A model generated the notes under the pieces. The model searched no databases and had not been told where the DNA came from. It saw only the letters and a program-made list of their open reading frames with translations. From assembly GCF_947492405.1 (NCBI RefSeq), contig NZ_CANLMP010000007.1, forward strand, positions 124,001 to 188,000: DNA of 64,000 bases. The letters run 5' to 3'. This document shows, in pieces, positions 29,493 through 37,527 of the stretch. Each line of letters starts with the position of its first letter. Position 1 is the stretch's first letter. This DNA comes from an uncultured Aquimarina sp. (GTDB lineage: Bacteria > Bacteroidota > Bacteroidia > Flavobacteriales > Flavobacteriaceae). The translations under genes and the position numbers were made by a program.

Positions 29493-30110
29493 CTAGGCAA
29501 AATAAAATATTTCTACAAAAAGGCACTTTTCGTTTCTCCATTTTATCCAACCTTCTGTAGTTTTTTCGGTATTGAAATTTTGATATTTTACTTTCATCCA
29601 TTCCCCTTTTATTTCTACTGGAGATATTTTATAGTTGTTTGACTTTTCCGACAATATTGGATTTCCTTCTATAGATTCTCTAATTGGATTTTCTTCTAGA
29701 TCTAAACCAATGGAAAAAATACTATTCAACAAATGTTCCTCCCAAGATTGAAGAATAACTAAACGGTCATCTTTTAAAATGTATTTGGTTTCATCATCTA
29801 TGAAAATTGAGTAAATACTATCTTTCGCTCCAAAACATCTAAAAGAAAGAATTTCATATTCTTCTTTTGCTCTCCAAGCCTTAAAGGTTGACATATCTTT
29901 ATTTAAAATCTTAAGCTCATCATTTTTATTAAAATTTTCGTTATTAACAAATAAGATGCCAATTGTATTTTCTATGTCATTACAATATGAAGGGTCTTTT
30001 AAATCAATTACTTCTGACTTTACTTTTTCTTCTATTTTACTTTCTCTTTTTACCTCTTTACAGGAACAAATTGAAAAGCTTGCAATAATTACTATTATAA
30101 TATTTTTCAT
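29493..30110 (-). CDS. Lipoprotein, possible orphan immunity protein
   Basis: 205 residues. The signal MKNIIIVIIASFSICSCKE ends in a lipobox cysteine at residue 17. The C-terminal part (GEWMKVKYQNFNTEKTTEGWIKWRN) has the look of a small SH3-like barrel. No family recognised. It is followed on the minus strand by a terminator of the same sequence family that closes the RHS tip/immunity operons at 44761 and 37879. It may therefore be the immunity gene of an older displaced tip whose toxin is gone. That role is inference. Confidence 0.55.
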   Translation of the reverse strand: MKNIIIVIIASFSICSCKEVKRESKIEEKVKSEVIDLKDPSYCNDIENTIGILFVNNENFNKNDELKILNKDMSTFKAWRAKEEYEILSFRCFGAKDSIYSIFIDDETKYILKDDRLVILQSWEEHLLNSIFSIGLDLEENPIRESIEGNPILSEKSNNYKISPVEIKGEWMKVKYQNFNTEKTTEGWIKWRNEKCLFVEIFYFA

Positions 30111-30131
30111 GATTTTTAAATTAAAACCCTT

Positions 30132-30157
30132 GCTCCCGCTAGTCTGTGACTAGTGGC
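30132..30157. repeat. REP palindrome, left of the transposase
   Basis: Forms a hairpin (CCGCTAGTC with GACTAGTGG). Its inverted, nearly identical copy lies at 30807-30832 on the other side of the transposase gene (24 of 26 bases match). Typical REP element. Confidence 0.7.
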
Positions 30158-30161
30158 ATTT

Positions 30162-30731
30162 CTATTTGGTTAATCCTAATAGAAAACCATCACTATCAAT
30201 TTCTAAGACAGTATGATCATACTGATAATTTCTGACACTACTATATTTCCAATCTATAGGATCAGTTACAAAACCGGACTCTATTGGATTATTATGAATA
30301 TAGTCTATCTTTTGTTGGATTACTTTATCTGTCCATAATTCTATTGGTTTGTTATGCTGTTGCCAAAATTGTCTATGTGTAACAGTAGCATTCTTTTTAC
30401 CAGCCTTTTCAAACATCCATAACAACCATTCTTTTCTACTCTCTTGTGGATTATTTTCTATTGCTTGTATTATTTTTTTGGATGTATACTTTTTGAAATC
30501 TCTAATTAATTCAGATGGATCATCATTCGCTGACCGAAAGATCAAATGCGTGTGACTTGGCATAAAACAATATGCATATACCTCCATACTCTTTTCTGCT
30601 CTGCAATGATCAATACTTTGTGCAAGGATCGACAAGTACTTTTCTCTAATAAAAACATCTATCCAATATACCGTAGCAAAGCTGACAAAATACAATCCAG
30701 ATTTATTATGAAATTTATAATTCCTACTCAT
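30162..30731 (-). CDS. REP-associated tyrosine transposase (RAYT, IS200/IS605-like Y1 family)
   Basis: 189 residues from the ATG at 30731, chosen because the extended ORF to 30746 runs into a terminator hairpin and family members start with MSR-x-YKFHN. The HUH motif is HTHLIF (about residue 69) within FMPSHTHLIFRS. The C-terminal half has QQKIDYIHNNPIESGFV with the candidate tyrosine, and WKYSSVRNY. RAYTs nick and spread single-stranded REP hairpins and usually occur as single domesticated copies. The gene is bracketed by inverted REP palindromes (30132 and 30807). Confidence 0.9.
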   Translation of the reverse strand: MSRNYKFHNKSGLYFVSFATVYWIDVFIREKYLSILAQSIDHCRAEKSMEVYAYCFMPSHTHLIFRSANDDPSELIRDFKKYTSKKIIQAIENNPQESRKEWLLWMFEKAGKKNATVTHRQFWQQHNKPIELWTDKVIQQKIDYIHNNPIESGFVTDPIDWKYSSVRNYQYDHTVLEIDSDGFLLGLTK

Positions 30732-30744
30732 CTTAGCAAAATAC

Positions 30745-30776
30745 AAAAAGCTACTATTATGCTACAGTAGCTTTTT
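30745..30776. terminator. Bidirectional hairpin upstream of the transposase
   Basis: AAAAAGCTACT and AGTAGCTTTTT form an 11-bp stem with A and T runs on the two sides, so it can terminate in both directions. It would shield the transposase from read-through of the RHS cassettes. Confidence 0.75.
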
Positions 30777-30806
30777 GTTATCCACTCTTGCTGACCAATC
30801 GTTGAC

Positions 30807-30832
30807 GCCACTAGTCGCAGACCAGCGGGAGC
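30807..30832. repeat. REP palindrome, right of the transposase
   Basis: Inverted partner of 30132-30157. Its outer edge touches the truncated Xre relic at 30838, so insertion or repair at this REP probably cut the regulator gene. Confidence 0.7.
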
Positions 30833-30837
30833 GGGGG

Positions 30838-30930
30838 GTACAAAACTTACCCTTAGAAGTTAAAGAAAAACTATTCTATTTTATTGATATGTCTATCCGT
30901 GACTTTAAAGCTGAAAAAGTATATTCTTAA
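30838..30930 (+). pseudogene. C-terminal remnant of an Xre-type regulator (cassette C)
   Basis: An open frame of 30 codons to a TAA at 30928, encoding LPLEVKEKLFYFIDMSIRDF and a short KAEKVYS end, which is a common C-terminus of Bacteroidota helix-turn-helix regulators. The N-terminal DNA-binding part is missing at the REP junction. It lies eight bases before a terminator of the cassette family, exactly where intact xre genes sit in cassettes A and B. Confidence 0.6.
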
Positions 30931-30938
30931 TCCATAAA

Positions 30939-30967
30939 AAACCAGCCACAAATTAATGTAACTGGTT
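30939..30967. terminator. Terminator of the cassette family (relic C)
   Basis: AACCAGCCACA with TGTAACTGGTT, a slightly imperfect stem with T/A runs on the outside. It separates the Xre relic (plus) from the membrane protein gene at 31031 (minus), as in cassettes A and B. Confidence 0.65.
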
Positions 30968-31030
30968 CTTAATATTTATAAATCCGTCTTCGAGTATCCA
31001 GCTAAGTCAAGAGACTTTGCGGAGTGGGTT

Positions 31031-31312
31031 TTACCATATAATTCTATTTAATAAATACCCTAAAAAAATACCAAGTAACAATAGATACCACTTTACTTTA
31101 ATTTTCTTTCTAAATATAAAAGTGAATATTGCGAAAAGCAAAAAAGGAAGTTCTCTTATAGAAAGTATTGTAAGAGTCATTGCTTCACTATCTTTACTGT
31201 TTCTATCAAAAAAATAGTTTTCTATACTGTTTGTGAAAATTATTTTAAAAAGTTCTACAAACAGAAACGAAGTTAATATTACTATTATAACTTTTATAAT
31301 TTGTCTTTTCAT
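31031..31312 (-). CDS. Small membrane protein, probable immunity protein of orphan tip C
   Basis: 93 residues with about three hydrophobic segments (residues 5-25, 50-66 and 73-92) and a basic loop (FRKKIKVKW). Its ATG overlaps the stop of the orphan RHS tip (TAATG), so translation is coupled. In polymorphic toxin systems a small gene directly after the tip is normally the immunity gene, and membrane immunity proteins usually face pore-forming or membrane-active toxins. No family recognised. Confidence 0.55.
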   Translation of the reverse strand: MKRQIIKVIIVILTSFLFVELFKIIFTNSIENYFFDRNSKDSEAMTLTILSIRELPFLLFAIFTFIFRKKIKVKWYLLLLGIFLGYLLNRIIW

Positions 31313-32256
31313 TATTCTTGTGTATTATTATCTATTGCCTCTTGTAATGCATCTTGTAAATTCCGTTGTTGTTGCGTATATAATCTAATATTATTACCTC
31401 TAGCAAACCCATTCTCTTTTACTGAATTTATAGTATGACTAACAAATTCATTACTAGACTCAGAAAGTTTAATATTCTCAGAATAAGATTCTGTACTAGA
31501 GCCTTCATCAAAAATAGAATGTATACTATTCTTACCTCTAAAAACTGAAAAATTCTGTGTAGTTATTTCCGTAGTAACATTGACGGAACTATCCAAATCT
31601 ATATCGGCATTCAAATCAATAGTCTCAGTAACTTTGGTTGTCGTCAGTACAAAAGAACCTGTCTTATTATCTTTAGCAGACACTTTATTACCTTCTTTAT
31701 CAAAAAACTGACCTGTTTGTACTGTTGTTGTCCTATTGGCTGTATCAGTTTCAGTCTTAATACCTGTTGATTTATTCGCTAATTGAACTAAGCCTGAGCC
31801 TGTACTGTTTTTAACAGTATTAGATTTATTTATCTGAATAGCTTTATTGTTTCTAACCGAATTAGTATTAATTCTTGTTATGCCTTGTCTACTTTTTGTA
31901 GGTTGAAGCATACTTCCTGAAGAATACTCAACTTTATTATTTATTTGATGTTCTTCGGGACAATCTCCATTTGGGCATGGCATCATTCCATCAGGATCTA
32001 CAAAAAATATAGGATTATCAAATGCATAATTATAAGGGGAGTGTCTCCTCATTTTTTCCGCAAGAGGATCAATATTCATCCATCTACCTATTGCGGGATC
32101 ATAGTTACGTGCAGTAATATCTATCCACGCTAGATCTAACTCATCTTGTTCTTCTTTCCCACCAAAACCGTAGTTATGTTCTGATACAATTAGGTCATTA
32201 TACCCTTTATGTTGTAGTCCAAATGGATAATAACTTATGCGTTTTTTTAAACGCAC
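31312..32256 (-). CDS. Orphan RHS C-terminal tip (cassette C)
   Basis: 314 residues from a GTG at 32256. After ten leader residues (MRLKKRISYY) it enters the RHS core motif YYPFGLQHKGYN, then GFGGKEEQDEL, ITARNYDPAIGRWMN and DPLAEKM, ending the core at DPDGMMP. The remaining 215 residues are a unique tip rich in Ser, Thr and Asn with no catalytic motif that I recognise. There is no signal peptide and no N-terminal shell, so it is a displaced C-terminus. The tip differs from that of cassettes A and B, while the core is homologous. The start codon is supplied by the cassette end, not by the RHS gene. The immunity candidate overlaps its stop. Confidence 0.75.
   Translation of the reverse strand: MRLKKRISYYPFGLQHKGYNDLIVSEHNYGFGGKEEQDELDLAWIDITARNYDPAIGRWMNIDPLAEKMRRHSPYNYAFDNPIFFVDPDGMMPCPNGDCPEEHQINNKVEYSSGSMLQPTKSRQGITRINTNSVRNNKAIQINKSNTVKNSTGSGLVQLANKSTGIKTETDTANRTTTVQTGQFFDKEGNKVSAKDNKTGSFVLTTTKVTETIDLNADIDLDSSVNVTTEITTQNFSVFRGKNSIHSIFDEGSSTESYSENIKLSESSNEFVSHTINSVKENGFARGNNIRLYTQQQRNLQDALQEAIDNNTQE
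32220..32255. other. Cassette junction: tip C core site and end hairpin of cassette B
   Basis: The end of cassette B (from 32234) carries an inverted repeat TGCGTTT (32238-32244) and AAACGCA (32249-32255) directly beside the shared junction sequence that encodes YYPFG. In this copy the A tract is A7 and the frame from the GTG at 32256 into the tip is open. One arm of the core inverted repeat is changed here (AAATGG instead of AAAGGG). Confidence 0.55.
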
Positions 32257-32600
32257 ACCCTTTTTTTAAATGGTTACCTTTAAAGATGCTATTTTTTAAG
32301 AACGTTCTTTCTGTCGTGTATCTTTCTGCATTGCTAAAATAGTAATTCTGGCTTTACCTTGATTACGGGTTTGTGTATTTGTACTAGCTAACTTCTAAAG
32401 CCAGCTGCATTACCCAAGCTGTGTTACATAATCTTAGTTATACCTGCTCTTCCAAAGTCAGGAGCTATAACTGGAGTTTATGTAAAACAGCCGCGCAACT
32501 ACTGCTATACTTGAAGATTTGAGCTTTAAAAGGATAATTCTTTGAAGGAATATTATAATACTATAGCTATATAATCGTGTTGTAGACTTGATTTAGTGAG
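32257..32600. other. Conserved noncoding end block of cassette B
   Basis: About 340 bases without a gene, clearly homologous to 39245-39590 of cassette A but with scattered changes. It contains a long imperfect inverted repeat (32424-32442 with 32466-32485). Candidates are recombinase accessory sites, a folded RNA, or a leader for the orphan tip. Confidence 0.5.
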
Positions 32601-32610
32601 TTCTGGAAGG

Positions 32611-32638
32611 CTTCCGGCTGATTACCGGAGGTTTTTTT
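32611..32638 (+). terminator. Plus-strand intrinsic terminator in cassette B
   Basis: Stem CTTCCGG with CCGGAGG, 7-base loop, then T7. It follows the conserved noncoding block on the plus strand. No plus-strand protein gene lies before it, so it may end a noncoding transcript. It is absent from cassette A. Confidence 0.6.
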
Positions 32639-32738
32639 AGCTAGTTTGCGTGACGTTCATTCGCCACTAAGGCTAACACTTCCAAAGCGGAAGAGCCTCT
32701 GCGCTCCATCCACTCGCTATTCCACTTTTGAAGCGTTT

Positions 32739-33290
32739 TTAATTACATAAACTTCTGGACACATAAGTTTTGTTGCCGTTTGAGTTTATATAATAACATC
32801 CTCCTCTTGGACCTCTTATATATCTTCGTGATGAAGTACTTTTGAAAGAGCTATAATATTTGGCTTTCTTTGAGCGATAAGTATTTCGTTTTTTCTCTTT
32901 TAAAGCTTTATTAGTTTTAACATCGTTTGCAGGTATATAACCTATTTTATTATTGTAAACTACTTTAAAGTATTTATTATTTGCATCGTATTCTATAACA
33001 TAAATTTTAGTATCACGCTTTGTATCTGCAAGTTTTGAACTGTATCTGTTTGTGTTCTCATAAATGGAACCACTTCTTTTAATTTTAGATTCTATAGAAG
33101 TATTTTTCAAATGAGTAATGTCGATAAGCCCTTCAATATGGTCAAGTTCTACAGATATTTCGTGTAATTTATATTCAAGACTATTTTTTTCACGGTTTAA
33201 TTCATCTCTTTTTTTATTTAATTCTTGTATTGTTTGACAAAAAAATATTTGAGAGAAAAAAAGAAGTAATAAAGTAAGTTTTGTTTTCAT
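32739..33290 (-). CDS. Secreted coiled-coil/SH3-like protein with PBCV-type basic adaptor tail
   Basis: 183 residues. Signal peptide to about residue 19 (FFSQIFFCQ), a coiled coil at about 20-55 (LNKKRDELNREKNSLEYKLH), an SH3-like segment at about 93-122 (KIYVIEYDANNKYFKVVYNN, then GYIPAND), and a C-terminal RGPRGGCYYINSNGNKTYV motif that matches the small 'PBCV-specific basic adaptor' domain. It occupies a cargo slot in cassette B that is empty in cassette A. Probably an exported accessory or a toxin-like cargo. Role unknown. Confidence 0.65.
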   Translation of the reverse strand: MKTKLTLLLLFFSQIFFCQTIQELNKKRDELNREKNSLEYKLHEISVELDHIEGLIDITHLKNTSIESKIKRSGSIYENTNRYSSKLADTKRDTKIYVIEYDANNKYFKVVYNNKIGYIPANDVKTNKALKEKKRNTYRSKKAKYYSSFKSTSSRRYIRGPRGGCYYINSNGNKTYVSRSLCN

Positions 33291-33360
33291 ATTTATAGAG
33301 TAAATATTTGAAGGTATTAATCTAACATTTAGGGAGTTTTTATCCTAATTTCTTAAAACA

Positions 33361-33942
33361 TTTATATTAAAGTTGGAGTGCGCAACTGCTGTTGTTGCTG
33401 ATCTTCAGCTTTAATATAAATGGTAGGCAATCTGCCGATTGAAGATGCCTGCGTGGCGAACGCAGAAGACAAAGGCGTAGCCAAAGCGGAGAGGAGTAGC
33501 CGACACATAAAAAGGAGTGTAACGGTTTTATGTGCCAGACGATTTTTATGTGTTCCTATTTACTTGTGCTGAGCTTGCCGAAGTATCAAGATATAAACTT
33601 CAACATAAATAATCGGCTAGGCTGCGACCAAGCGGCGCAGCCAATGAAGTAGCGGTTTTGCTTAATTAATTATTCAGCGGTAGCGTTCATTATTGGTTTT
33701 AAGCAAAAAAGTAGCTACGAGTGAAAGAGGAACGTAATAAGGTCATATGTTTCTAGTGGAGACTGACGACCGAAGGTGAGGAAGTTGTAACGATCTGGAA
33801 CAATTGCTTTTTCTGCAATTGTGGAAGAAGAAAATATGACTTATGAAGTGACGAAGGAACACCTTATAACAGTTTATTACAAAAGCCTTTTTCGGGCTGA
33901 TGTGATAATAACTAATCGGAGCGTAGCGACTCACTTGGCTAT
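33361..33942 (+). ncRNA. Structured noncoding tail of cassette B
   Basis: A GC-richer noncoding stretch homologous to 39702-40217. Paired regions keep their pairing although the bases changed. Stem 1 is 33361-33378 with 33403-33420. Stem 2 is CACATAAAA (33504-33512) with TTTTATGTG (33526-33534); the counterpart has CACACAAAA with TTTTGTGTG and the same loop. Stem 3 is GGCTGCG (33620-33626) with CGCAGCC (33636-33642). The mismatches in stem 1 are G-U type only when read on the plus strand, which favours a plus-strand RNA. Confidence 0.5.
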
Positions 33943-34824
33943 TTAATGTATTGGATGGAAGTTGTTGATTATTTCGTGCAAGTTTTCTAAGTCATCTTGT
34001 AAATATCTTTCTGTAGAACTGATGTATTTATGTCCTGCCATTACCTGTGTTTTTCTAAGATTATATTGTTTGAGCCAGTTAGTGATTACACTTGCTCTGA
34101 TCTGTTTAGCACTTTCTACTTTTTGATTTACTTTCTTTAGTTTTTTAATAATCGTATGAGTCATTGTAAATCGTTCACCAGATGGGAAGAGCCTGTCAGT
34201 ATCACTATTTAATCGTGCTGATAAATGAGATCTAATGTTATTTAGATACGCCATAAAATCCATCATTTGCCAAGGCTTTAATTCTAATTCTCTGGCATTA
34301 CTTCGTTTTCTACTAGGAACATAGATTTTACCTTTATTAAGTCGTACATCTTCTACTTTTAACTTGCTTAAATCTGCGGTATCTAATCCTTGATATACGA
34401 GTAATCCAACAATGATTTTATTACGTTTTGCTGTGTATTTATGATATATTTCTTGATAGTTTTCTGTAGAATAACTGTAATATAAGTCTTCAAGTTCTTC
34501 GGGTTCTAATAAGTTATAATGGATCGTTCGTTGTGTTCCTCGTACATTTGTGTTTTCTATTGGATTATCTATTCGATAGGCTTCACTGATCAGATAGGTA
34601 AAGTAGGTTTTTAGACTAGCTAATCTGTGATTAATACTTCTTTTACTATTGCCTTTTCTGGTTAGATGCTTGATGTATTTTAAACAAGTTTTATAATCGA
34701 TTTCTATAGCTGTAGTAGATTGTCGTTTGCACCATTTGGTAAAATAGAGTTGTTCTCTTTTTTTTGTGGTAATCGTCTTTTGGGTATAGCCTTCTTCTTG
34801 TAGATATGTGTTATATGTTTTCAT
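33943..34824 (-). CDS. Tyrosine recombinase 2 of cassette B, atypical active site
   Basis: 293 residues. SAM-like N-terminal core-binding domain (about 1-90) and a C-terminal tyrosine recombinase domain. Visible catalytic residues: lysine in PSRKRSNAR (about 173), arginine in KQIRAS (243), Gly-His (264-265) and tyrosine in STERYL (274). The first catalytic arginine, normally in a GLR motif, is aspartate here (YQGLDTADL, residue 148), and the box II histidine is lysine (240). It may be a non-cutting partner of recombinase 1. It overlaps recombinase 1 by 14 bases. A hairpin with a T run at 33882-33898 follows as terminator. Differs from the cassette A copy at about a dozen residues, all after residue 120. 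Confidence 0.85.
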   Translation of the reverse strand: MKTYNTYLQEEGYTQKTITTKKREQLYFTKWCKRQSTTAIEIDYKTCLKYIKHLTRKGNSKRSINHRLASLKTYFTYLISEAYRIDNPIENTNVRGTQRTIHYNLLEPEELEDLYYSYSTENYQEIYHKYTAKRNKIIVGLLVYQGLDTADLSKLKVEDVRLNKGKIYVPSRKRSNARELELKPWQMMDFMAYLNNIRSHLSARLNSDTDRLFPSGERFTMTHTIIKKLKKVNQKVESAKQIRASVITNWLKQYNLRKTQVMAGHKYISSTERYLQDDLENLHEIINNFHPIH

Positions 34825-35746
34825 GTTTTATCGTTTTTAAAAGATGTGTGTAAATCTGTGTACTCTCTAAGCTGCTATGCCCTAAAAAATGTTTGATACT
34901 TTCTAGTGGTACTTCTTTTTGTAATAGATGGGTGGCAATAGAGTGTCTTAGTGTATGTGGTGTGATGTGCTTTTCTATAATCATTTTGTTTTCTGTGGCT
35001 TTCACAATAGCTTGTAATCGATTCGCAAAACTCATTTCTTGTAATCGTGTACCGTGTTGATTGAGTAATAAAGCTTCTGTATTATCCTTGATATTAAAAT
35101 CTGGTCTGCCATCGTAGATATACTCTTCTAAAATGCTTAGATTATATTTGTTGATCGGCACAAAACGTTCTTTGTAATTCTTCCCTTTGCGAACATAGAT
35201 ACGTTCCTTATCAAACAGTACATCTTTGATGTCTAAGTGTACCGCTTCATTTCTACGAAGTCCGCAACTGTAGAAGATCATTAAAAGTGCTTTATCTCGT
35301 ATTCTAATACATTGCCGTTTATGACTATAATTACAAGCTGCAAACAACTCTTTGATTTCTGATTGTGTCAAGATATTGATACGTTCTTCTGTGGGTTGAG
35401 TCTCTGATTTAAGATGTATGTTAATACCTTTATGATTATGATTTTTTAGGTATTCTCTAAACTTCTTTAATGCTTGTTGGTGTTTATTGAGATAGGATTT
35501 ACTAAGTGCACCATCGATACGTTGGTTACTTCTTTCTTTTAAAACGGTATAATAATTAGTAACATCTTGTGTGGTAATATGATTAATATCAGTACGTTCT
35601 TGAGACTCTAACCAATAAAAGAACTCTCTAAGATGGTTTGGTAAGTTATAAACTGTAGTTTCTGCATACCCTAAGATGTCTAACCATTCTTTATAATTGG
35701 ATACAAGTATCCTGTAACTATCATTTTGTAGCTTTAATTTTTTCAT
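34811..35746 (-). CDS. Tyrosine recombinase 1 of cassette B (XerC/D-like, complete active site)
   Basis: 311 residues, XerC/D length. N-terminal core-binding domain at about 10-105, catalytic domain from about 125. All catalytic residues are present: Arg164 (SCGLRRNEA), Lys187 (VRKGKN), His264 and Arg267 (HTLRHS), His290 (LGHSS), Tyr299 (TQIYTH). Identical in protein sequence to the cassette A copy. It is the likely strand-cleaving enzyme of the pair. The start overlaps nothing upstream; the ATPase ends 90 bases before, and the gap has an inverted repeat GGCGAAGT (35772-35779) with ACTTCGCC (35810-35817). Confidence 0.92.
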   Translation of the reverse strand: MKKLKLQNDSYRILVSNYKEWLDILGYAETTVYNLPNHLREFFYWLESQERTDINHITTQDVTNYYTVLKERSNQRIDGALSKSYLNKHQQALKKFREYLKNHNHKGINIHLKSETQPTEERINILTQSEIKELFAACNYSHKRQCIRIRDKALLMIFYSCGLRRNEAVHLDIKDVLFDKERIYVRKGKNYKERFVPINKYNLSILEEYIYDGRPDFNIKDNTEALLLNQHGTRLQEMSFANRLQAIVKATENKMIIEKHITPHTLRHSIATHLLQKEVPLESIKHFLGHSSLESTQIYTHLLKTIKHENI

Positions 35747-35835
35747 CCCTTGATGTTTTTTTGGATTCGGTGGCGAAGTAGGATTAATGTTCTTACTTTC
35801 AGTTTTTTAACTTCGCCATTTAAGTAGTGGCGAAC

Positions 35836-37362
35836 CTATGGCGATGTAGCGAGGTTTATTTGTGCAATACTTTTATCTAATGCATTTTTTATCAACACCT
35901 TAAGTTCTTTGTATTCATCAATATTCACAATTTCAAAGTGATAAAGTTTGCCTTTTTTACCTTTTACTTTCTTGATATAGTTTTCTAGTAATAATTGCTT
36001 GTTATATCTCCTTAACGTGGTTTCTTTTACTCGCAAGTTTCTGCGTATTTCAGTATTGGTAAACGTAGTTTGAGTATTCTTTGATAAATATGCTTTTAGT
36101 TCTTCTAAATGATTTCGGCAAGCTCCTGTAAGTGTATCACTTTTACGAAGTAAAACCTCTATAATAAGTTCGTTAGCTTCTTGTATATCTTCAATGGTAG
36201 TTTCGATATACATTTCTCCTGTTTCTTCATTGGTTTTGTGTTCTCTTTGATATTGTTTGTAAAAGGTAATTGCTTCTATAAATTGTAAATAATGTGAGTT
36301 GGTTCTACGAGGTTTAAATACAGATTGAGGTAGTTCTAAGTATTCAGCAAAAGGATTGATTACTCTAATTGATTTCAGTACTCTTTGAACGTTTTTTAGT
36401 AATTCTCTAGATTTATGTTCTACATCTTCGTTTATTTTTCCTGCACTTATTAAGCGTTGATAGTTCATAATCCTAATATCTTGCTCGTGACTTTCATCGA
36501 TGTAGAGTAGGAAGCTTCGATTGCTATTATCTTCGTAAACGGATTCCTGAGTAGTACAGCCTGCAACACTCACAGGACCTTCTACAGTAAGATGTACAGT
36601 TTTTGTTGTGCCTTTGGTATCTTTATGAACTACTGTTTTGGTAATTCGTTTTTTGGATTGTAATTCTCTAAGAGGGTAGAGTACACTTTCTGCACCATCT
36701 AAATCCTCAATTAAAATTAATTTATGCTGTAATTCGGTACGATTGAAGTAATAAAAGGCGTTGGCTGATAATACGGTGATTTCTATTTTATCTTCTTCGG
36801 GTATCAGTTCTGCAACTTTAGATTGTAAATGTGTTTTACCAACTCCGGAACTTCCTAAACTGATACAATGTAATGGATTATTGGTTTTACGGCTTGTAAA
36901 TATTAAATACATTAAAAGTCGATTATCGACTTCTCCGATAACTCCCGATTTACCGATTAACTCATTGGTTTTGGTTAGTAAATCCTTTCGTTTTAAAAAC
37001 TTAATAGCTTCTCGTTCTTCTGTTCCTGTGAGTTCTTTAAAATGAGGTTTACTGGATTCTTGCTGTTTTTCTAAGATTAAAAACCTATAATTCTCTAACG
37101 CTTTGGTTACATCTTGAAGGCATCTCCTTACTACAGAAGTACCTATCTCTAACCGTTCTGCTATTTTTCTGGTAAATCGTTCTATCTGATTATCATTGTA
37201 TAAATCGATAGTATGTCGCAGCACATTGTGACTTTTAGGTTTCTGTATGCTCAATGTGATACGTAAACTTTCTAGTTTATTGAGTTTTATACCGCCTAGA
37301 ATGTGTATTTCTAGTTCTTTTGTGATGTAACTGTAGTTGTTTGGATTGGATGTATCTAACAT
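35836..37362 (-). CDS. AAA+ P-loop ATPase of cassette B
   Basis: 508 residues. Walker A GSSGVGKT at residues 170-177, Walker B LILIED at 215-220, a sensor-like GCTTQ near 267 and an arginine-finger-like NSNRSF near 277. A C-terminal winged-helix-like segment (about 440-500, TNTEIRRNLRVKETTLRRYNK) suggests DNA binding. Overall look is that of a mobile-element helicase or DNA-remodelling ATPase (MCM/D5-like by impression only). It is the first gene of the minus-strand operon with the two recombinases and is divergent from xre. Role in integration or replication of the cassette is inferred. Confidence 0.75.
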   Translation of the reverse strand: MLDTSNPNNYSYITKELEIHILGGIKLNKLESLRITLSIQKPKSHNVLRHTIDLYNDNQIERFTRKIAERLEIGTSVVRRCLQDVTKALENYRFLILEKQQESSKPHFKELTGTEEREAIKFLKRKDLLTKTNELIGKSGVIGEVDNRLLMYLIFTSRKTNNPLHCISLGSSGVGKTHLQSKVAELIPEEDKIEITVLSANAFYYFNRTELQHKLILIEDLDGAESVLYPLRELQSKKRITKTVVHKDTKGTTKTVHLTVEGPVSVAGCTTQESVYEDNSNRSFLLYIDESHEQDIRIMNYQRLISAGKINEDVEHKSRELLKNVQRVLKSIRVINPFAEYLELPQSVFKPRRTNSHYLQFIEAITFYKQYQREHKTNEETGEMYIETTIEDIQEANELIIEVLLRKSDTLTGACRNHLEELKAYLSKNTQTTFTNTEIRRNLRVKETTLRRYNKQLLLENYIKKVKGKKGKLYHFEIVNIDEYKELKVLIKNALDKSIAQINLATSP

Positions 37363-37396
37363 TGTTGAAAAATATTTAACTAATCATATTTGACTA

Positions 37397-37404
37397 CAAA
37401 TATA
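37397..37404 (-). promoter_or_regulatory. Probable -7 promoter element of the ATPase-recombinase operon (cassette B)
   Basis: TATATTTG on the minus strand matches the Bacteroidota TAnnTTTG element, 35 bases before the ATPase start. Two copies of AAATATATAG (37398-37407 and 37423-37432) overlap it and could be operator sites for the Xre protein. Confidence 0.45.
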
Positions 37405-37479
37405 TAGATTTTGTTTATTTATAAATATATAGTTTGATTACTATTTTTAATAACATTATATTTTATGTCTACAAAAAGT

Positions 37480-37487
37480 TAACTTTG
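37480..37487 (+). promoter_or_regulatory. Probable -7 promoter element of xre (cassette B)
   Basis: TAACTTTG matches TAnnTTTG exactly, 41 bases before the chosen xre start. No clear -33 TTG box is visible at the expected distance. Confidence 0.5.
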
Positions 37488-37527
37488 TAAAGCATTTTTG
37501 ATGTTTCATTTACCTATTATTACACTT

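Noticed and set aside
36761..37045. Plus-strand open frame inside the ATPase gene (and its copy at 43643-43927)
   Set aside because: Antisense to a clear P-loop protein, no promoter or family signal.
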